Below are positions 53,153-62,142 of a stretch of DNA of 64,000 nt, piece after piece. The DNA comes from CAWIHA01 sp963835855. GTDB lineage: Bacteria; Acidobacteriota; Terriglobia; Bryobacterales; Bryobacteraceae. How positions within the stretch are numbered: the first letter of the stretch is position 1; the number at the start of each line of letters is the position of its first letter. Location of the stretch: contig CAWIHA010000028.1 of the NCBI GenBank assembly GCA_963835855.1, positions 4,735 through 68,734 of the forward strand. The letters run 5' to 3'. Position numbers and translations under genes: made by a program. The notes under the pieces are model-generated. The model saw nothing but the letters and a program-made list of their open reading frames with translations, made no database searches and was not told where the DNA came from.

Positions 53153-53281
53153 TTAGCGCTTACAACTGCCACTGCTCCCCAAGGTGTAAACCAGCAGCGC
53201 AAGCACCATCAGTATCACCGGCACGTACATGCGGCTACGCTGATGCGCAAAGGGAGTGAACCGTTTCGCGGCGCGTGACAC
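53153..53281 (-). CDS. Possible small single-span membrane protein
   Basis: 42 codons from GTG: a basic head (SRAAKRFTPFAHQRSRM), a hydrophobic span YVPVILMVLALLVYTLG and a short tail SSGSCKR. This is the layout of small tail-anchored proteins. No ribosome-binding site is obvious, so it could be a chance frame. Confidence 0.35.
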   Translation of the reverse strand: MSRAAKRFTPFAHQRSRMYVPVILMVLALLVYTLGSSGSCKR

Positions 53282-53480
53282 GTGGCGCAGATTTGCCGAG
53301 CGCAGCGGAGCAAGGGGGCGATTCCTCGCATCCGCGTGTTATTATGAGGCTTCCAATCGCAACAGCCGCCCGGACTGCGCCAGCTTTCGGCCCCCGGCCG
53401 GGCAGCGCAGTCGCTAGTGTAGTGCGGCGCAGGTAACAGACCAGCGGGGTGGCTCCCTGGAGAGGAAAGAGAACGTCCAC

Positions 53481-53714
53481 TTGGATACCGCGGAGTTCCA
53501 GAAACTCGTAACCGAAGCCGGCGTGCAGGCGCTGAACCGGCCGCCCGCTTTGCCGCAATCGCCCCAGGCAGCCCGCATCGCACGGCTTGGGGACCCGCGC
53601 GCGATCGCGCGGCGCATCGATCACATCCGCACGCTCGCGGACCTGGGGCGCATAGTCAGGGCCGGCGCGACGCGCATCAGCGCGGGCGCACAAATTCTCG
53701 AGGCGGCGCACTGA
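53481..53714 (+). pseudogene. deoC: Probable deoxyribose-phosphate aldolase remnant with internal deletion
   Basis: 77 codons from TTG. The end, HIRTLADLGRIVRAGATRIS followed by AGAQILEAA, resembles the C-terminus of DeoC (GIRTxxDxxxxxxAGATRIGTSAGVxIL). The start (DTAEFQKLVTEAGVQAL) could be its beginning. DeoC is about 220 residues, so the central barrel with the catalytic Lys is missing. Its TGA overlaps the ATG of the phosphatase. Assignment is tentative. Confidence 0.4.
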
Positions 53715-55468
53715 TGCCCGCGGCTGGCGCCAGGGCGGTCCGCTTCCGGCGGCGATCCGAGCTACTCGATTTCCTGCTCGAAGTCTCCGCCGCAACCACA
53801 GAAGCGCTCACCGACCTTGACCGCCTGCTCGCCAACGTCGCGGAGATCGTCCACAAGGTTGCACCCTACGACGTGTTCGCGATCCTGTTTTACAACGAGA
53901 GGCAAAAGGAGCTTCGAATCCGGCACGCGATCGGACATCGCGAGGAGGTCGTCAAGCGGCTCGTGGTCCGCCTTGGAGAAGGCCTGACCGGGACTGCGGC
54001 GGCCACGCGCGAGCCGATCCTGGTTGGCGATGTCCGCAAAGATCCGCGCTACCTCAACGCGGTCGATGCCGTGCGGAGCGAGCTGGCCGTACCGATGCTG
54101 GCGCGCGGCCGCCTGGTCGGCGTGATCGACCTCGAATCGACGCGCGCTAACGCATACAACGAGTACGATCGTATGCTGCTGCGCGTCATCGCCGCCCGGG
54201 TCGCAGTCACGATCGACAACGCGCGCCTGTTCCGGCGTGTGGACCGCCAGCACCGCACGCTCAAAATCCTGTCGCACCTTTCGCAAGAGTTCTCGTCGAT
54301 CCTGGACTTGAACGAGTTGCTGACGCATATCGCCGCGGCCGTCAATACCCTGATCCAGTACGACGCGTTCAGCATCCTGCTGGTCGATCGGGAGCAGAAG
54401 TGCCTCCGTCACCGCTTCAGCATCCGCTACGACCAGCGCGTGGACCTGGACAATCTTCCCCTCGGGATGGGAATCACCGGCGCGGCGGCGGAGAGCCGCG
54501 AGGTCGTCCGGTCGGATAACACGCTTGCTGACCGGCGCTACATTCCCTCGCACCCGGGCGTCCGCTCGGAAGTCGCCGTGCCGCTCATCGTGCATGACAA
54601 CGTTGTCGGCGTCATGGACCTCGAGAGCGATCACTTCGCCTGGTTCACCGACGACCACGTGCGCATGCTGTCGCTGCTGGCCCCGCAGATTGCCAGCTCG
54701 GTCGAGAACGCGCGCCTGTACGAGGCGATCGCCGAGCGCGAGCGGCGCATTGAAGACGACCTGGAGGCCGCGCGCGAGCTGCAAGCGGCGCTGCTGCCGG
54801 CTGAGGCCCCGGAGATCGCTGGCCTGGAGGTCGCGATCGGGTGCCGCCCGGCGCGCATCGTTGGCGGAGACCTGTACGATTTTTTCGAGTACAGCCCAGG
54901 GGCGGCGCTCATCGCAGTGGGCGACGTGAGCGGGAAGGGCGTCGCCGCGGCGCTCTATGGAGCGCTGGCGGGCGGCCTGCTGCGCACGCTGATCCCGCGG
55001 CGGCGCGGTCCCGCGCTGCTGCTGAAAACGCTCAACCAGGCGCTGCTCGAGCGCAAAGTGGACGCCCGCTACATCGCGTTGCTCGTCTTGTTATGGGATG
55101 CGGCGACGCGCCAGTTCACGATGGCGAACGCCGGAGCGCCCGCGCCGATGGTCTGCCGCCGCGGCCACGTACTGCACCCCCGCGTCGAGGGCATCCCGCT
55201 CGGCCTGCTGCCGGACCGTGAGTATGAGGAGCTCTCATTTCAGACCGAGCCCGGCGACCTGATCGTGCTTTACTCCGATGGCCTTACCGATCAGCTCAAC
55301 CCCGCCGGAGAGCAATACGGACGCGGACGCCTGGTCGACTCACTCGTAAGGTTCTGCGACGGCTCCAGCAAGTCCGTCGTCGACGGCGTCTTCGCCGGCC
55401 TGGACGAGTTCACGGAATTTGGCCCGGCTTTCGACGATCAAACGCTCGTGATCATAAAGGTGATCTGA
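53714..55468 (+). CDS. Two-GAF PP2C (SpoIIE/RsbU-type) serine phosphatase
   Basis: 584 residues. Two GAF domains (about 30-190 and 200-350) each carry the ExAVPM/L motif (RSELAVPMLARGRLVGVIDL; RSEVAVPLIVHDNVVGVMDL). A short coiled-coil linker leads to the SpoIIE phosphatase domain with metal ligands in VGGDLYDFF, AVGDVSGKG, LYSDGLTDQ and DDQTLVII. It would dephosphorylate an anti-sigma antagonist in response to a bound ligand. No partner-switch genes adjoin. The start overlaps the preceding stop (TGATG), and the end overlaps lysA in the same way. Confidence 0.9.
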   Translation: MPAAGARAVRFRRRSELLDFLLEVSAATTEALTDLDRLLANVAEIVHKVAPYDVFAILFYNERQKELRIRHAIGHREEVVKRLVVRLGEGLTGTAAATREPILVGDVRKDPRYLNAVDAVRSELAVPMLARGRLVGVIDLESTRANAYNEYDRMLLRVIAARVAVTIDNARLFRRVDRQHRTLKILSHLSQEFSSILDLNELLTHIAAAVNTLIQYDAFSILLVDREQKCLRHRFSIRYDQRVDLDNLPLGMGITGAAAESREVVRSDNTLADRRYIPSHPGVRSEVAVPLIVHDNVVGVMDLESDHFAWFTDDHVRMLSLLAPQIASSVENARLYEAIAERERRIEDDLEAARELQAALLPAEAPEIAGLEVAIGCRPARIVGGDLYDFFEYSPGAALIAVGDVSGKGVAAALYGALAGGLLRTLIPRRRGPALLLKTLNQALLERKVDARYIALLVLLWDAATRQFTMANAGAPAPMVCRRGHVLHPRVEGIPLGLLPDREYEELSFQTEPGDLIVLYSDGLTDQLNPAGEQYGRGRLVDSLVRFCDGSSKSVVDGVFAGLDEFTEFGPAFDDQTLVIIKVI

Positions 55469-56715
55469 TGCCGGCACAATGGTTTCATTACGAAGGCGAC
55501 GCGCTCTACTGCGAACAGGCGCCCGTAACTGCCATCGCGGAAGGTGTGGGAACACCGTGTTATCTCTATTCGAGCGCTGCCATCCTGGACGCCTATCGCG
55601 CCTACGATGAGGGACTCGCAGGCGCGCCGCACCGGATGTGCTACTCCGTTAAAGCCAACTCCAATCTGGCCGTGCTGGCGCTTCTGGCGAAGGCCGGCGC
55701 GGGCTTCGATATTGTTTCGGGCGGAGAGCTGTTCCGCGTGATCCAGGCCGGCGGAGATCCCGCGAGCGCCGTCTTTTCGGGCGTGGGCAAGACCGCCGGC
55801 GAGATCGAATATACGCTGGCGCAGGGCGTTCGTGTCTTCAACTGCGAATCCGAGGCCGAGCTGGCGCTGCTCGACGCGCTCGCCGCGCGGCGCCGCGTCA
55901 CAGCGCACGCGGCCATCCGGGTCAACCCGGACGTAGGCGGCGCGACGCACCCCTATATATCGACCGGCCTACGCGAGCACAAGTTCGGCATCGATATCGC
56001 GGAAGTCGAGCCGGTTTATGACCGGGCGCGCGCATTCGCGAATATCGCGCTGGACGGCGTGAGCTGCCACATCGGCTCGCAGCTCGATGCCGCCACACTC
56101 CTCGAAGCGCTCGATACAGTGCTTGCGCTGGTCGGCCGCCTGCGCGCGCGCACACACCAGATTACCGGGATCGACCTCGGCGGCGGATTAGGCGTTCCAT
56201 ACAAGCCTTCCGAGCCGCCGCTGGACATCCGCCACTTTGCCGCGCAAGTGCGGGAAAGAGTCAGGGATAAGGGGGTCGTCATCACGCTCGAGCCTGGCCG
56301 GTCGATTGTGGCTGAAGCGGGCGTGCTCGTCACGCGCGTGCTGTATCGCAAGCACAACGGTGGCAAGGAATTCGTCATCGTGGATGCTGGCATGAATGAT
56401 CTCATCCGCCCAGCCCTCTACCGCTCGCACCATGAGATCGTGCCCGTGCGCAAGAATACCCGTGGAACGATCATCGCGGACGTGGTCGGCCCGGTTTGCG
56501 AAACCGGCGACTTTCTGGCGCGCCATCGCGAGGCGCCCGAAGTGCTACCCGGCGACTTGCTCGCGGTCGCAACCGCGGGCGCGTACGGGTTCGCCGCCGC
56601 CTCCAATTACAACTCGCGCGCGCGCCCGCCGGAGGTCCTGGTCGAGGGCGATCGCTGGCGGATTGTCCGCCGCCGCGAATCGTTCGAAGACCTGGTGCGC
56701 GGCGAGCAGGTCTGA
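55468..56715 (+). CDS. lysA: Diaminopimelate decarboxylase
   Basis: 415 residues, normal length. The PLP lysine is Lys62 (MCYSVKANSN). The phosphate site is DLGGGLGVPY, and substrate residues lie in PGRSIVAEAG, GPVCETGDF and SNYNSRARPPEVLV. It makes lysine from meso-DAP by decarboxylation, the last step of the pathway. The ATG overlaps the phosphatase stop, so both are on one message, an unusual partner. Confidence 0.95.
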   Translation: MPAQWFHYEGDALYCEQAPVTAIAEGVGTPCYLYSSAAILDAYRAYDEGLAGAPHRMCYSVKANSNLAVLALLAKAGAGFDIVSGGELFRVIQAGGDPASAVFSGVGKTAGEIEYTLAQGVRVFNCESEAELALLDALAARRRVTAHAAIRVNPDVGGATHPYISTGLREHKFGIDIAEVEPVYDRARAFANIALDGVSCHIGSQLDAATLLEALDTVLALVGRLRARTHQITGIDLGGGLGVPYKPSEPPLDIRHFAAQVRERVRDKGVVITLEPGRSIVAEAGVLVTRVLYRKHNGGKEFVIVDAGMNDLIRPALYRSHHEIVPVRKNTRGTIIADVVGPVCETGDFLARHREAPEVLPGDLLAVATAGAYGFAAASNYNSRARPPEVLVEGDRWRIVRRRESFEDLVRGEQV

Positions 56716-56780
56716 GCGCCGCGGGTTATTTCTCCGTTGCGTCCAAGAATTGGGAAATTCGAACGCCTATTGCCACAGCG

Positions 56781-57398
56781 CTAGCGCCGGATACTCTCGC
56801 GCCCGATCACGTATGTGACTAACTGCGCAAGATTTCGCACCCCGAGCTTTTGCATGATGCAGGATCTGTGAAATTCAATGGTTTTCACAGACACATTCAG
56901 GCTTGCGGCGACCTGTTTGGTGGATTGACCTTCGGCAACCAATAGCAGCACCTCGCGTTGCCGGGGCGTCAAGCCATTCTCGAGTGTTCCGTTCTTTGCC
57001 AGCGGTCTCCCCGCCAGCGGTGTGACGTATGTGCGTCCGCCGAGTACTTCGCGGATCGCCGTGGTGAGTTCGGACGGGGCCGACCGCATCAGCACATAGC
57101 CGGCGGCTCCCGCCTGCAGCGCCTCGGTCACGCAGTCCGCGTCGGTTTGCATGTTGACGAAAAGGATCTTCAGTTTTGGCAGGAGTTTCGTCAGCCGGCG
57201 CACAACGTCAATCCCGTTCCGCAAAGGCGCCGATACAGCGAGCAGGACTAGGTGGGGCTGGAGTTCCCGGGCGGCTTTCATTAAGGCGCAGCCGCCTTGG
57301 ACCGTGCCAATCACCTCGAATTTGTGCTCGAGCAGCTTTTTGAGACCGGCAACGGCCAGAGCTTGATCGTCGGCTATCAGCAGGCGTGCGCGCCTCAC
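56781..57398 (-). CDS. NarL/LuxR-type regulator with a degenerate receiver
   Basis: 205 residues from GTG with GGAGG 4 nt upstream; in-frame starts exist further up. The receiver keeps the acidic pair (IADD at 8-11). The phospho-acceptor is Ala54 (LVLLAVSAPLRNG), the conserved Thr is Asn82 (ILFVNMQ), and the Lys is Met104 (GYVLMRS). Phosphorylation is therefore unlikely. The C-terminal LuxR HTH is intact (LTPRQREVLLLVAEGQSTKQ; VKTIEFHRSCIMQKLGV). It probably binds DNA in a phosphorylation-independent manner. The nearest candidate site is the palindrome at 57817. Confidence 0.85.
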   Translation of the reverse strand: MRRARLLIADDQALAVAGLKKLLEHKFEVIGTVQGGCALMKAARELQPHLVLLAVSAPLRNGIDVVRRLTKLLPKLKILFVNMQTDADCVTEALQAGAAGYVLMRSAPSELTTAIREVLGGRTYVTPLAGRPLAKNGTLENGLTPRQREVLLLVAEGQSTKQVAASLNVSVKTIEFHRSCIMQKLGVRNLAQLVTYVIGRESIRR

Positions 57399-57899
57399 AA
57401 CGCCTCCGGAATTAGAAATCGAGCTCTTAGGAACACGCACAGGGAGTTTGCACACCACAAGGATCGGCCGGTATGAAAACTGCTTGCGCACCCGCGCGCC
57501 CTTGAAGAGCGGGGTTCCAAGGAGAAGAATCGGCTCGGGCGCTTCTTGGAGCCGGCCACGTCCTCACACCTCCCGATGGGGGCACGCTATGTTAACCACG
57601 ATTTCCGCTCTGGCTTCCTGAGCCCCCAATTATACTTCCAATCACCCACTTTTACGAGCTTTTCATCGCTTTCCCCTCCTGAGTGACTCCGGCGGCCCAC
57701 GCGGCTCTGCCCCCTCTGGTGATAACAAAACCAGGAAGTATCTCATTTCACGCGACTTCTCTACGATTAATGGAAAAGGCCCACCGCAATCCCTCGAACA
57801 AAGTTTCAATTCCCAAAACTAGGGTTTTCCCTAGTTGCTTTGCGGGGGGCGCACTCGTACACTAACCTCGTACTATTCCTCCAAACTGGGAACAATCTC
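57399..57899. other. Regulatory region between divergent regulator genes
   Basis: About 500 bp without a gene, AT-richer in its right half. Apart from the palindrome noted separately I see no clear promoter. Confidence 0.45.
57817..57836. promoter_or_regulatory. Perfect 20-bp palindrome, likely operator
   Basis: AACTAGGGTTTTCCCTAGTT is an 8-bp perfect inverted repeat with a TTTT centre. It sits 64 bp before the receiver-protein start at 57900. Sites of this shape are bound by dimeric LuxR-family regulators, so the adjacent NarL-type protein is a natural candidate. Confidence 0.6.
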
Positions 57900-58361
57900 A
57901 TGTGGGCGCGAGTAGACAAACGCCTATGCGAGCCGGAGGACAGCGCCACGTTGCTAATTGCGAGCGAACAGGATGCTGAGCACGCCGCGCTCGATAATAT
58001 CTTCGACGGCTCGGAGTGGCGTCTGTGCCACGTGGGAACGCGCGACCAAGTCCTCGCGATCATTCGCCGCCGCAAAGTCCCGGTCGTTATCTGTGCGCGT
58101 GACTTGCCGGATGGCGGCTGGAAGGCGGTAGTGAGCGAAGTGACGGCTGTGTCGAGCGCAACGAGTCTCATCGTGTGCTCGCGCCCCACGGATGAGCATT
58201 TGCGGCCAGAAGTGCTGAGGCTAGGCGGCTTCGACGTGCTGCCAACCCCCTTTGAAACAGCGGAAGTCTTCCGAGTGACCCGCCTGGGGTGGCATTCTTG
58301 GCAACGTCGCTGCGAATGCCACGCAAAATGGTGTGCCGCTCCCTGGATGCCACAATTATGA
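57900..58361 (+). CDS. Receiver-domain protein without output domain
   Basis: 153 residues. A receiver-like fold: TLLIASEQDAEHAALDNIF, phospho-site region VPVVICARDLPDGGWKAVV with Asp in place, TSLIVCSRPTDEHL, and GGFDVLPTPFETAEVFRV, where the usual Lys is Thr (TPF instead of KPF). It ends WHSWQRRCECHAK, a tail I associate with an acidobacterial family. The ATG overlap with the next receiver gene (ATGA) indicates one message. Output must come through another protein. Confidence 0.7.
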   Translation: MWARVDKRLCEPEDSATLLIASEQDAEHAALDNIFDGSEWRLCHVGTRDQVLAIIRRRKVPVVICARDLPDGGWKAVVSEVTAVSSATSLIVCSRPTDEHLRPEVLRLGGFDVLPTPFETAEVFRVTRLGWHSWQRRCECHAKWCAAPWMPQL

Positions 58362-58741
58362 TACGCGTCCTGGTGGTCGATGACGAAGACAACCTCAGGC
58401 GTATGATCTGCCGCGCGCTCCGCCAGGACGGGTTCCAGGTATATGAAGCGTCCTCCGCCGCCGACGCATTGCGTATCGCAACCGGGCGCGCTGGGCAGAT
58501 TGAGCTACTCCTTACCGATGTGTGCATGCCAGGCATGAACGGCCTGGAACTCGCCGATGGGCTTAAGCGGACGTATCCGGGCATCCAGGTGCTATACATG
58601 ACCGGCTGCGCCGACGCGGCGGTGGAAGCCGACGCGCCCTTACTGCGGAAACCGTTTCACTTGGAAACGCTCCACCGCGAGATCAAGCGCGTGCTCGGCG
58701 CGCCGCAGGGCGCACACTTTCGAGAGTGCTCCGGCATGTGA
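58358..58741 (+). CDS. Single-domain response regulator (CheY-like)
   Basis: 127 residues, only a receiver: VLVVDDEDNLRRMICRAL, phospho-acceptor Asp in LLLTDVCMPGMNGLEL, Thr in VLYMTGCADAA, and Lys in LLRKPFHLETL. All catalytic residues are present, unlike its two neighbours. It may act as a phosphate relay or sink for them. Confidence 0.85.
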   Translation: MIRVLVVDDEDNLRRMICRALRQDGFQVYEASSAADALRIATGRAGQIELLLTDVCMPGMNGLELADGLKRTYPGIQVLYMTGCADAAVEADAPLLRKPFHLETLHREIKRVLGAPQGAHFRECSGM

Positions 58742-58766
58742 CTGGGAGCGCGGGGCAGCCACCGCA

Positions 58767-59531
58767 TCAAAAAAGATTCTGCCCCTGGTCGAGCGGATAG
58801 AGGTGGCCGCTCGACATCGTCGTCAGCGAGAGATACAGCACCAGCAACGCGAACTGGTTCACGGCCTCCTCATCGTTAATCCCGTACTTAACAGGCGAGC
58901 GTTCGCGAACGCGGTCCCATTTGTCGCGCGGAAAATCGGGCGGCGGCAGGATGGGCCCCGGCGCGAGCGCGTTCACGAAAATGCCCCTCTCGCCGTATTC
59001 GAGCGCCATCGCCTTCGTCATCGCGGCCACGGCCGCTTTCGTCACCACATAGGGCAAGTTGCGTCTTTGGGGATGGCTCATCGAAGTGATATCGGCGACA
59101 TGGATCACATGTGCGCCCCGGGGCATCAGCGGCACAATAGACTGCGTTGGCCAGAAGGCGCCGAGGATGTGCGCCGCGATGTTTTCCTGCCAGTCGCGCT
59201 CGCCGATCTCGTCCACTTTGACCGGTTGGTATACGGAGGTCATATTGACCAGAATGTGAATATTCGCGAAGTCGCCACGCACCCGCGCCACCGCCTCCTG
59301 AACGCTCCCACGGGAGGAAGCGTCGCACGGAACGGTGATAGCCCGAACGCCGAGGCTGCGCGCCTCTTCTGCGGTGTTTTCCGCCTCCTGGCCTGAGCGC
59401 CGATAGCTGAGCACCAGGTGGACTCCCTGCTCCGCCAGCACGCGCGCGACCGTCTGCCCGATGCGCTTGCCACCGGTGATCCAGGCAGTTTGACCCTTCA
59501 GCCGGCCAAGATAGGTATCGAGCAGCGTCAA
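58767..59531 (-). CDS. SDR oxidoreductase, pteridine-reductase-like
   Basis: 254 residues, Rossmann fold. The cofactor motif is WITGGKRIGQTVARVLAEQG. The Arg in GxRIG and the later SYRRSG favour NADPH, as in PTR1/FolM pteridine reductases. The catalytic motif is YVVTK with a Ser/Thr in ADITSMS. The NAG motif is altered to VNMTS. It sits downstream of folE and two PTPS genes on the same strand, so reduction of a pterin or dihydrofolate is plausible. A general SDR role cannot be excluded. Confidence 0.75.
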   Translation of the reverse strand: MTLLDTYLGRLKGQTAWITGGKRIGQTVARVLAEQGVHLVLSYRRSGQEAENTAEEARSLGVRAITVPCDASSRGSVQEAVARVRGDFANIHILVNMTSVYQPVKVDEIGERDWQENIAAHILGAFWPTQSIVPLMPRGAHVIHVADITSMSHPQRRNLPYVVTKAAVAAMTKAMALEYGERGIFVNALAPGPILPPPDFPRDKWDRVRERSPVKYGINDEEAVNQFALLVLYLSLTTMSSGHLYPLDQGQNLF

Positions 59532-59583
59532 AGGACCTCCCGCAAGGCGGCCTCGGCAGAAATCGCTCGCGGCTCAGCCTGCG

Positions 59584-59943
59584 CTACTTACTCAACTTCA
59601 GATTGATGACCGCGGCAGTGCGCGAATCGAAAGCACTCAACGTCCTCACGCCGCTGGAGGCGCCCTGGCCCTCGGCCTTCAACTCGTAATCCACGTTCCT
59701 GTTGAGCCCGTGAAAGACGTACGACCCATCGTCCTTGGCGATGAAGGAACGGATCTCCAGCGTCTTCGTGTTTTTCAACTGCACCACGGCGGCGGCCACG
59801 GGCTTGCCCGACGCGTCCGTGACCGTCCCCTGAACCGTCCGGACGGTTGGCTCCTCCTGCTTGTCTTTCGACAGCGCGTTAGAGAACGGAGCGGTCCATA
59901 CCAGCGCGAATGCAAGTCCTATTGCAGCAAAGGTTTTCTTCAT
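59584..59943 (-). CDS. Exported carboxypeptidase-regulatory-like protein
   Basis: 119 residues from an ATG preceded by GGAAGG. A signal peptide (KKTFAAIGLAFALVWTAPFS) is followed by one beta-sandwich domain: RTVQGTVTDASGKPVAAAVV, ...DDGSYVFHGLNRNVDYEL. This is the CarboxypepD_reg fold, common in acidobacterial envelope proteins. It neighbours a second protein of the same kind. Confidence 0.8.
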   Translation of the reverse strand: MKKTFAAIGLAFALVWTAPFSNALSKDKQEEPTVRTVQGTVTDASGKPVAAAVVQLKNTKTLEIRSFIAKDDGSYVFHGLNRNVDYELKAEGQGASSGVRTLSAFDSRTAAVINLKLSK

Positions 59944-59962
59944 GTCCCTTCCATCATTCTTC

Positions 59963-60382
59963 TTATTGAGACGCGGGTTCCAGCCGCAAGAATACGTCAA
60001 TACTGTCCTCGGTAGTGATGCTTACGGGCTTCTCCTGGGGCTGATAGCCGTGCGCCTTCACCGACAGCATGTAGCGGCCTGGGCCCGCCGGCGCCCGGAG
60101 CGCAAACTCGCCCCGCGAGTCCGTCACTGCGCGATTCTTGTATTTCCGCGCGCCTTCCGCATCCCCGGTGCTGGTCAGCACGACCTCGGCGCCCGGGAGT
60201 GCCAGGCCGGTATCACGGAAAACCGTGCCGGCGACCAGCGTATATGCCGGCGGCGCGTTTTTCCTCTTGTCTTTGCCGGCGCCCAAGATGACCGGCCCGG
60301 ACGCGAGCACGATAGGAGCGAGCATCACCCAGCGGATCAGCCGCCTGGAACACAGATTCCTTCTAGCCCGCGCCGTCTTCAT
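59963..60382 (-). CDS. Carboxypeptidase-regulatory-like protein with N-terminal anchor
   Basis: About 139 residues. A basic N-terminus leads to a hydrophobic stretch (WVMLAPIVLASGPVILGA), then one domain: LVAGTVFRDTGLALPGAEVV, DSRGEFALRAPAGPGRYMLS and KAHGYQPQEKPVSI. The exact start is uncertain: the ATG at 60382 has GGGGAGG directly before it, and a TTG at 60412 is in frame. It overlaps the LysW-like gene by about 20 bp. Confidence 0.7.
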   Translation of the reverse strand: MKTARARRNLCSRRLIRWVMLAPIVLASGPVILGAGKDKRKNAPPAYTLVAGTVFRDTGLALPGAEVVLTSTGDAEGARKYKNRAVTDSRGEFALRAPAGPGRYMLSVKAHGYQPQEKPVSITTEDSIDVFLRLEPASQ

Positions 60383-60548
60383 CCTCCCCAATAACTCCCT
60401 CGTCTTCTTCAAGCGGTTCTAACTCCAGCGGATCGGCACTCACGACGCGCAGGTCCGTGCCGCACTCTTCGCAATTCAGCGTGTCGCCTTCGTCCATTTC
60501 GTCCTCGTCCACTTCGAGTTCGGTGTCACAGACCGGACAGCGTACCAT
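60363..60548 (-). CDS. LysW-like zinc-ribbon protein
   Basis: 61 residues. Cys pairs CPVC and CEEC form a zinc ribbon at 4-33. A highly acidic tail follows (LELEPLEEDEGVIGEDEDGA). The start VRCPVCDTELEVDEDEMDEG and the segment SADPLELEPLEED match LysW/ArgW amino-group carrier proteins. The signature C-terminus EDWGE, whose Glu carries the substrate, is absent: the protein ends EDEDGAG. No lysX, argB-like or lysJ gene is in the window, so carrier function is doubtful. Confidence 0.75.
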   Translation of the reverse strand: MVRCPVCDTELEVDEDEMDEGDTLNCEECGTDLRVVSADPLELEPLEEDEGVIGEDEDGAG

Positions 60549-60659
60549 GCCTCTCCCTCCAAAATTGGAGACCCATTCCCTTTATACACGCTACTTCGTT
60601 TCAATGGAAGTTTCCTCCTGAAGAAGCGGCACAACGAACGGGAGCTTTTCGGCAGCTCC

Positions 60660-61238
<579 letters not shown>

Positions 61239-61261
61239 CACCTTCACGACAACTTTATTCT

Positions 61262-61729
61262 TCACCGTCTTCCTTGCGGAGCGGCTTCGCTCCCAGCGGG
61301 CTTGACCTGCCCGGCCACGATTTCGAAACTGTTCCGTTTCGTCTCCGCGATGCGAATGCGCGCGAGTTTCGGCCACTGGTTGCGGGACACGGCGCTCCAG
61401 CGCGCTTTCAGCCGCTTCTCGATTTCGAGCGCTAGGTTCTCGGTGGTCGGCACGACGCCGGCGAGCTCCGGCACTTGCTCGTTCAGGTTGCGGTGATCGA
61501 ACGCGCGCAGCACTTCACGAACTAGTGCGTCGAGTGCGCCCAGGTCAGCCGCGCAGCCCGTCGCAGCGTCCACCGGCCCCCAAACGCTCACCTCCAGCAC
61601 GTAGTTGTGCCCGTGACCGTACGGGTTGTTGCACTTGCCATAGAGCTCGCGGTTCGCGGCGTCCGAGAGCCTATCCGTGTGCAGCCGGTGCGAAGCGCAA
61701 AATGTGTACCGCCGCGTGAGGCGGATCAC
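61262..61729 (-). CDS. 6-pyruvoyl-tetrahydropterin synthase family protein with catalytic Cys
   Basis: 155 residues from GTG, overlapping the stop of the paralogue upstream. Zinc His residues are in FCASHRL and in GHGHNY. The catalytic Cys is in LYGKCNNPYGHGHNY, with AFDHRNLNE, TTENLALEIE and a late Glu in AETKRNSFEI. It converts dihydroneopterin triphosphate to 6-pyruvoyl-tetrahydropterin or a deazapurine precursor (QueD). With folE alongside, either a folate bypass or queuosine synthesis is possible. Confidence 0.88.
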   Translation of the reverse strand: MIRLTRRYTFCASHRLHTDRLSDAANRELYGKCNNPYGHGHNYVLEVSVWGPVDAATGCAADLGALDALVREVLRAFDHRNLNEQVPELAGVVPTTENLALEIEKRLKARWSAVSRNQWPKLARIRIAETKRNSFEIVAGQVKPAGSEAAPQGRR

Positions 61730-62142
61730 TGGGCCTCCCCGAAGTAATCTACGTACAAGTCGTCAGTCTCCGAAACCCGGACGGCGTGCAACCGCGCGCC
61801 GCCATTCGCCAAGCGCCGCGCGACGCGCTTCCAGATCTCGATCGCAATGTTCTCGCTGGTCGGCACAACGCGGTCGAATGGCGGGACCTCATGATTAAGG
61901 AACCGGTGGTCCATAGGCTCCACCACTTCGCGATTCAGGATATCCTTCAAGCGCCTCAGATCGAACACCATGCCCGTAACGGGATCCGGCGCGCCTTCGA
62001 GCGTCACCTCGACCGCATAGTTGTGCCCGTGCCCGTGCCGGTTGGCCGCCTCGCCGTAGAGCGCGCGGTTCTGCTCCTCGGATAGATTCGGGCTCCAGCA
62101 CACATGAGAGGCGGAAAACTCGACTCTCCGCGTGATATACAT
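61726..62142 (-). CDS. 6-pyruvoyl-tetrahydropterin synthase paralogue lacking the Cys
   Basis: 138 residues from an ATG (YITRRVEFSASHV). The zinc ligands are kept (ASHVCW region His; GHGHNY), as are MDHRFLNHE, TSENIAIEIW and VSETDDLYVDYF. The loop that normally holds the catalytic Cys reads LYGEAANRHGHGHNY: Cys is Ala, with a Glu next to it. PTPS-III enzymes of folate synthesis use Glu in place of Cys, so this copy may act in folate synthesis and its partner in another branch. It is the first gene of the pterin operon. Confidence 0.85.
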   Translation of the reverse strand: MYITRRVEFSASHVCWSPNLSEEQNRALYGEAANRHGHGHNYAVEVTLEGAPDPVTGMVFDLRRLKDILNREVVEPMDHRFLNHEVPPFDRVVPTSENIAIEIWKRVARRLANGGARLHAVRVSETDDLYVDYFGEAQ

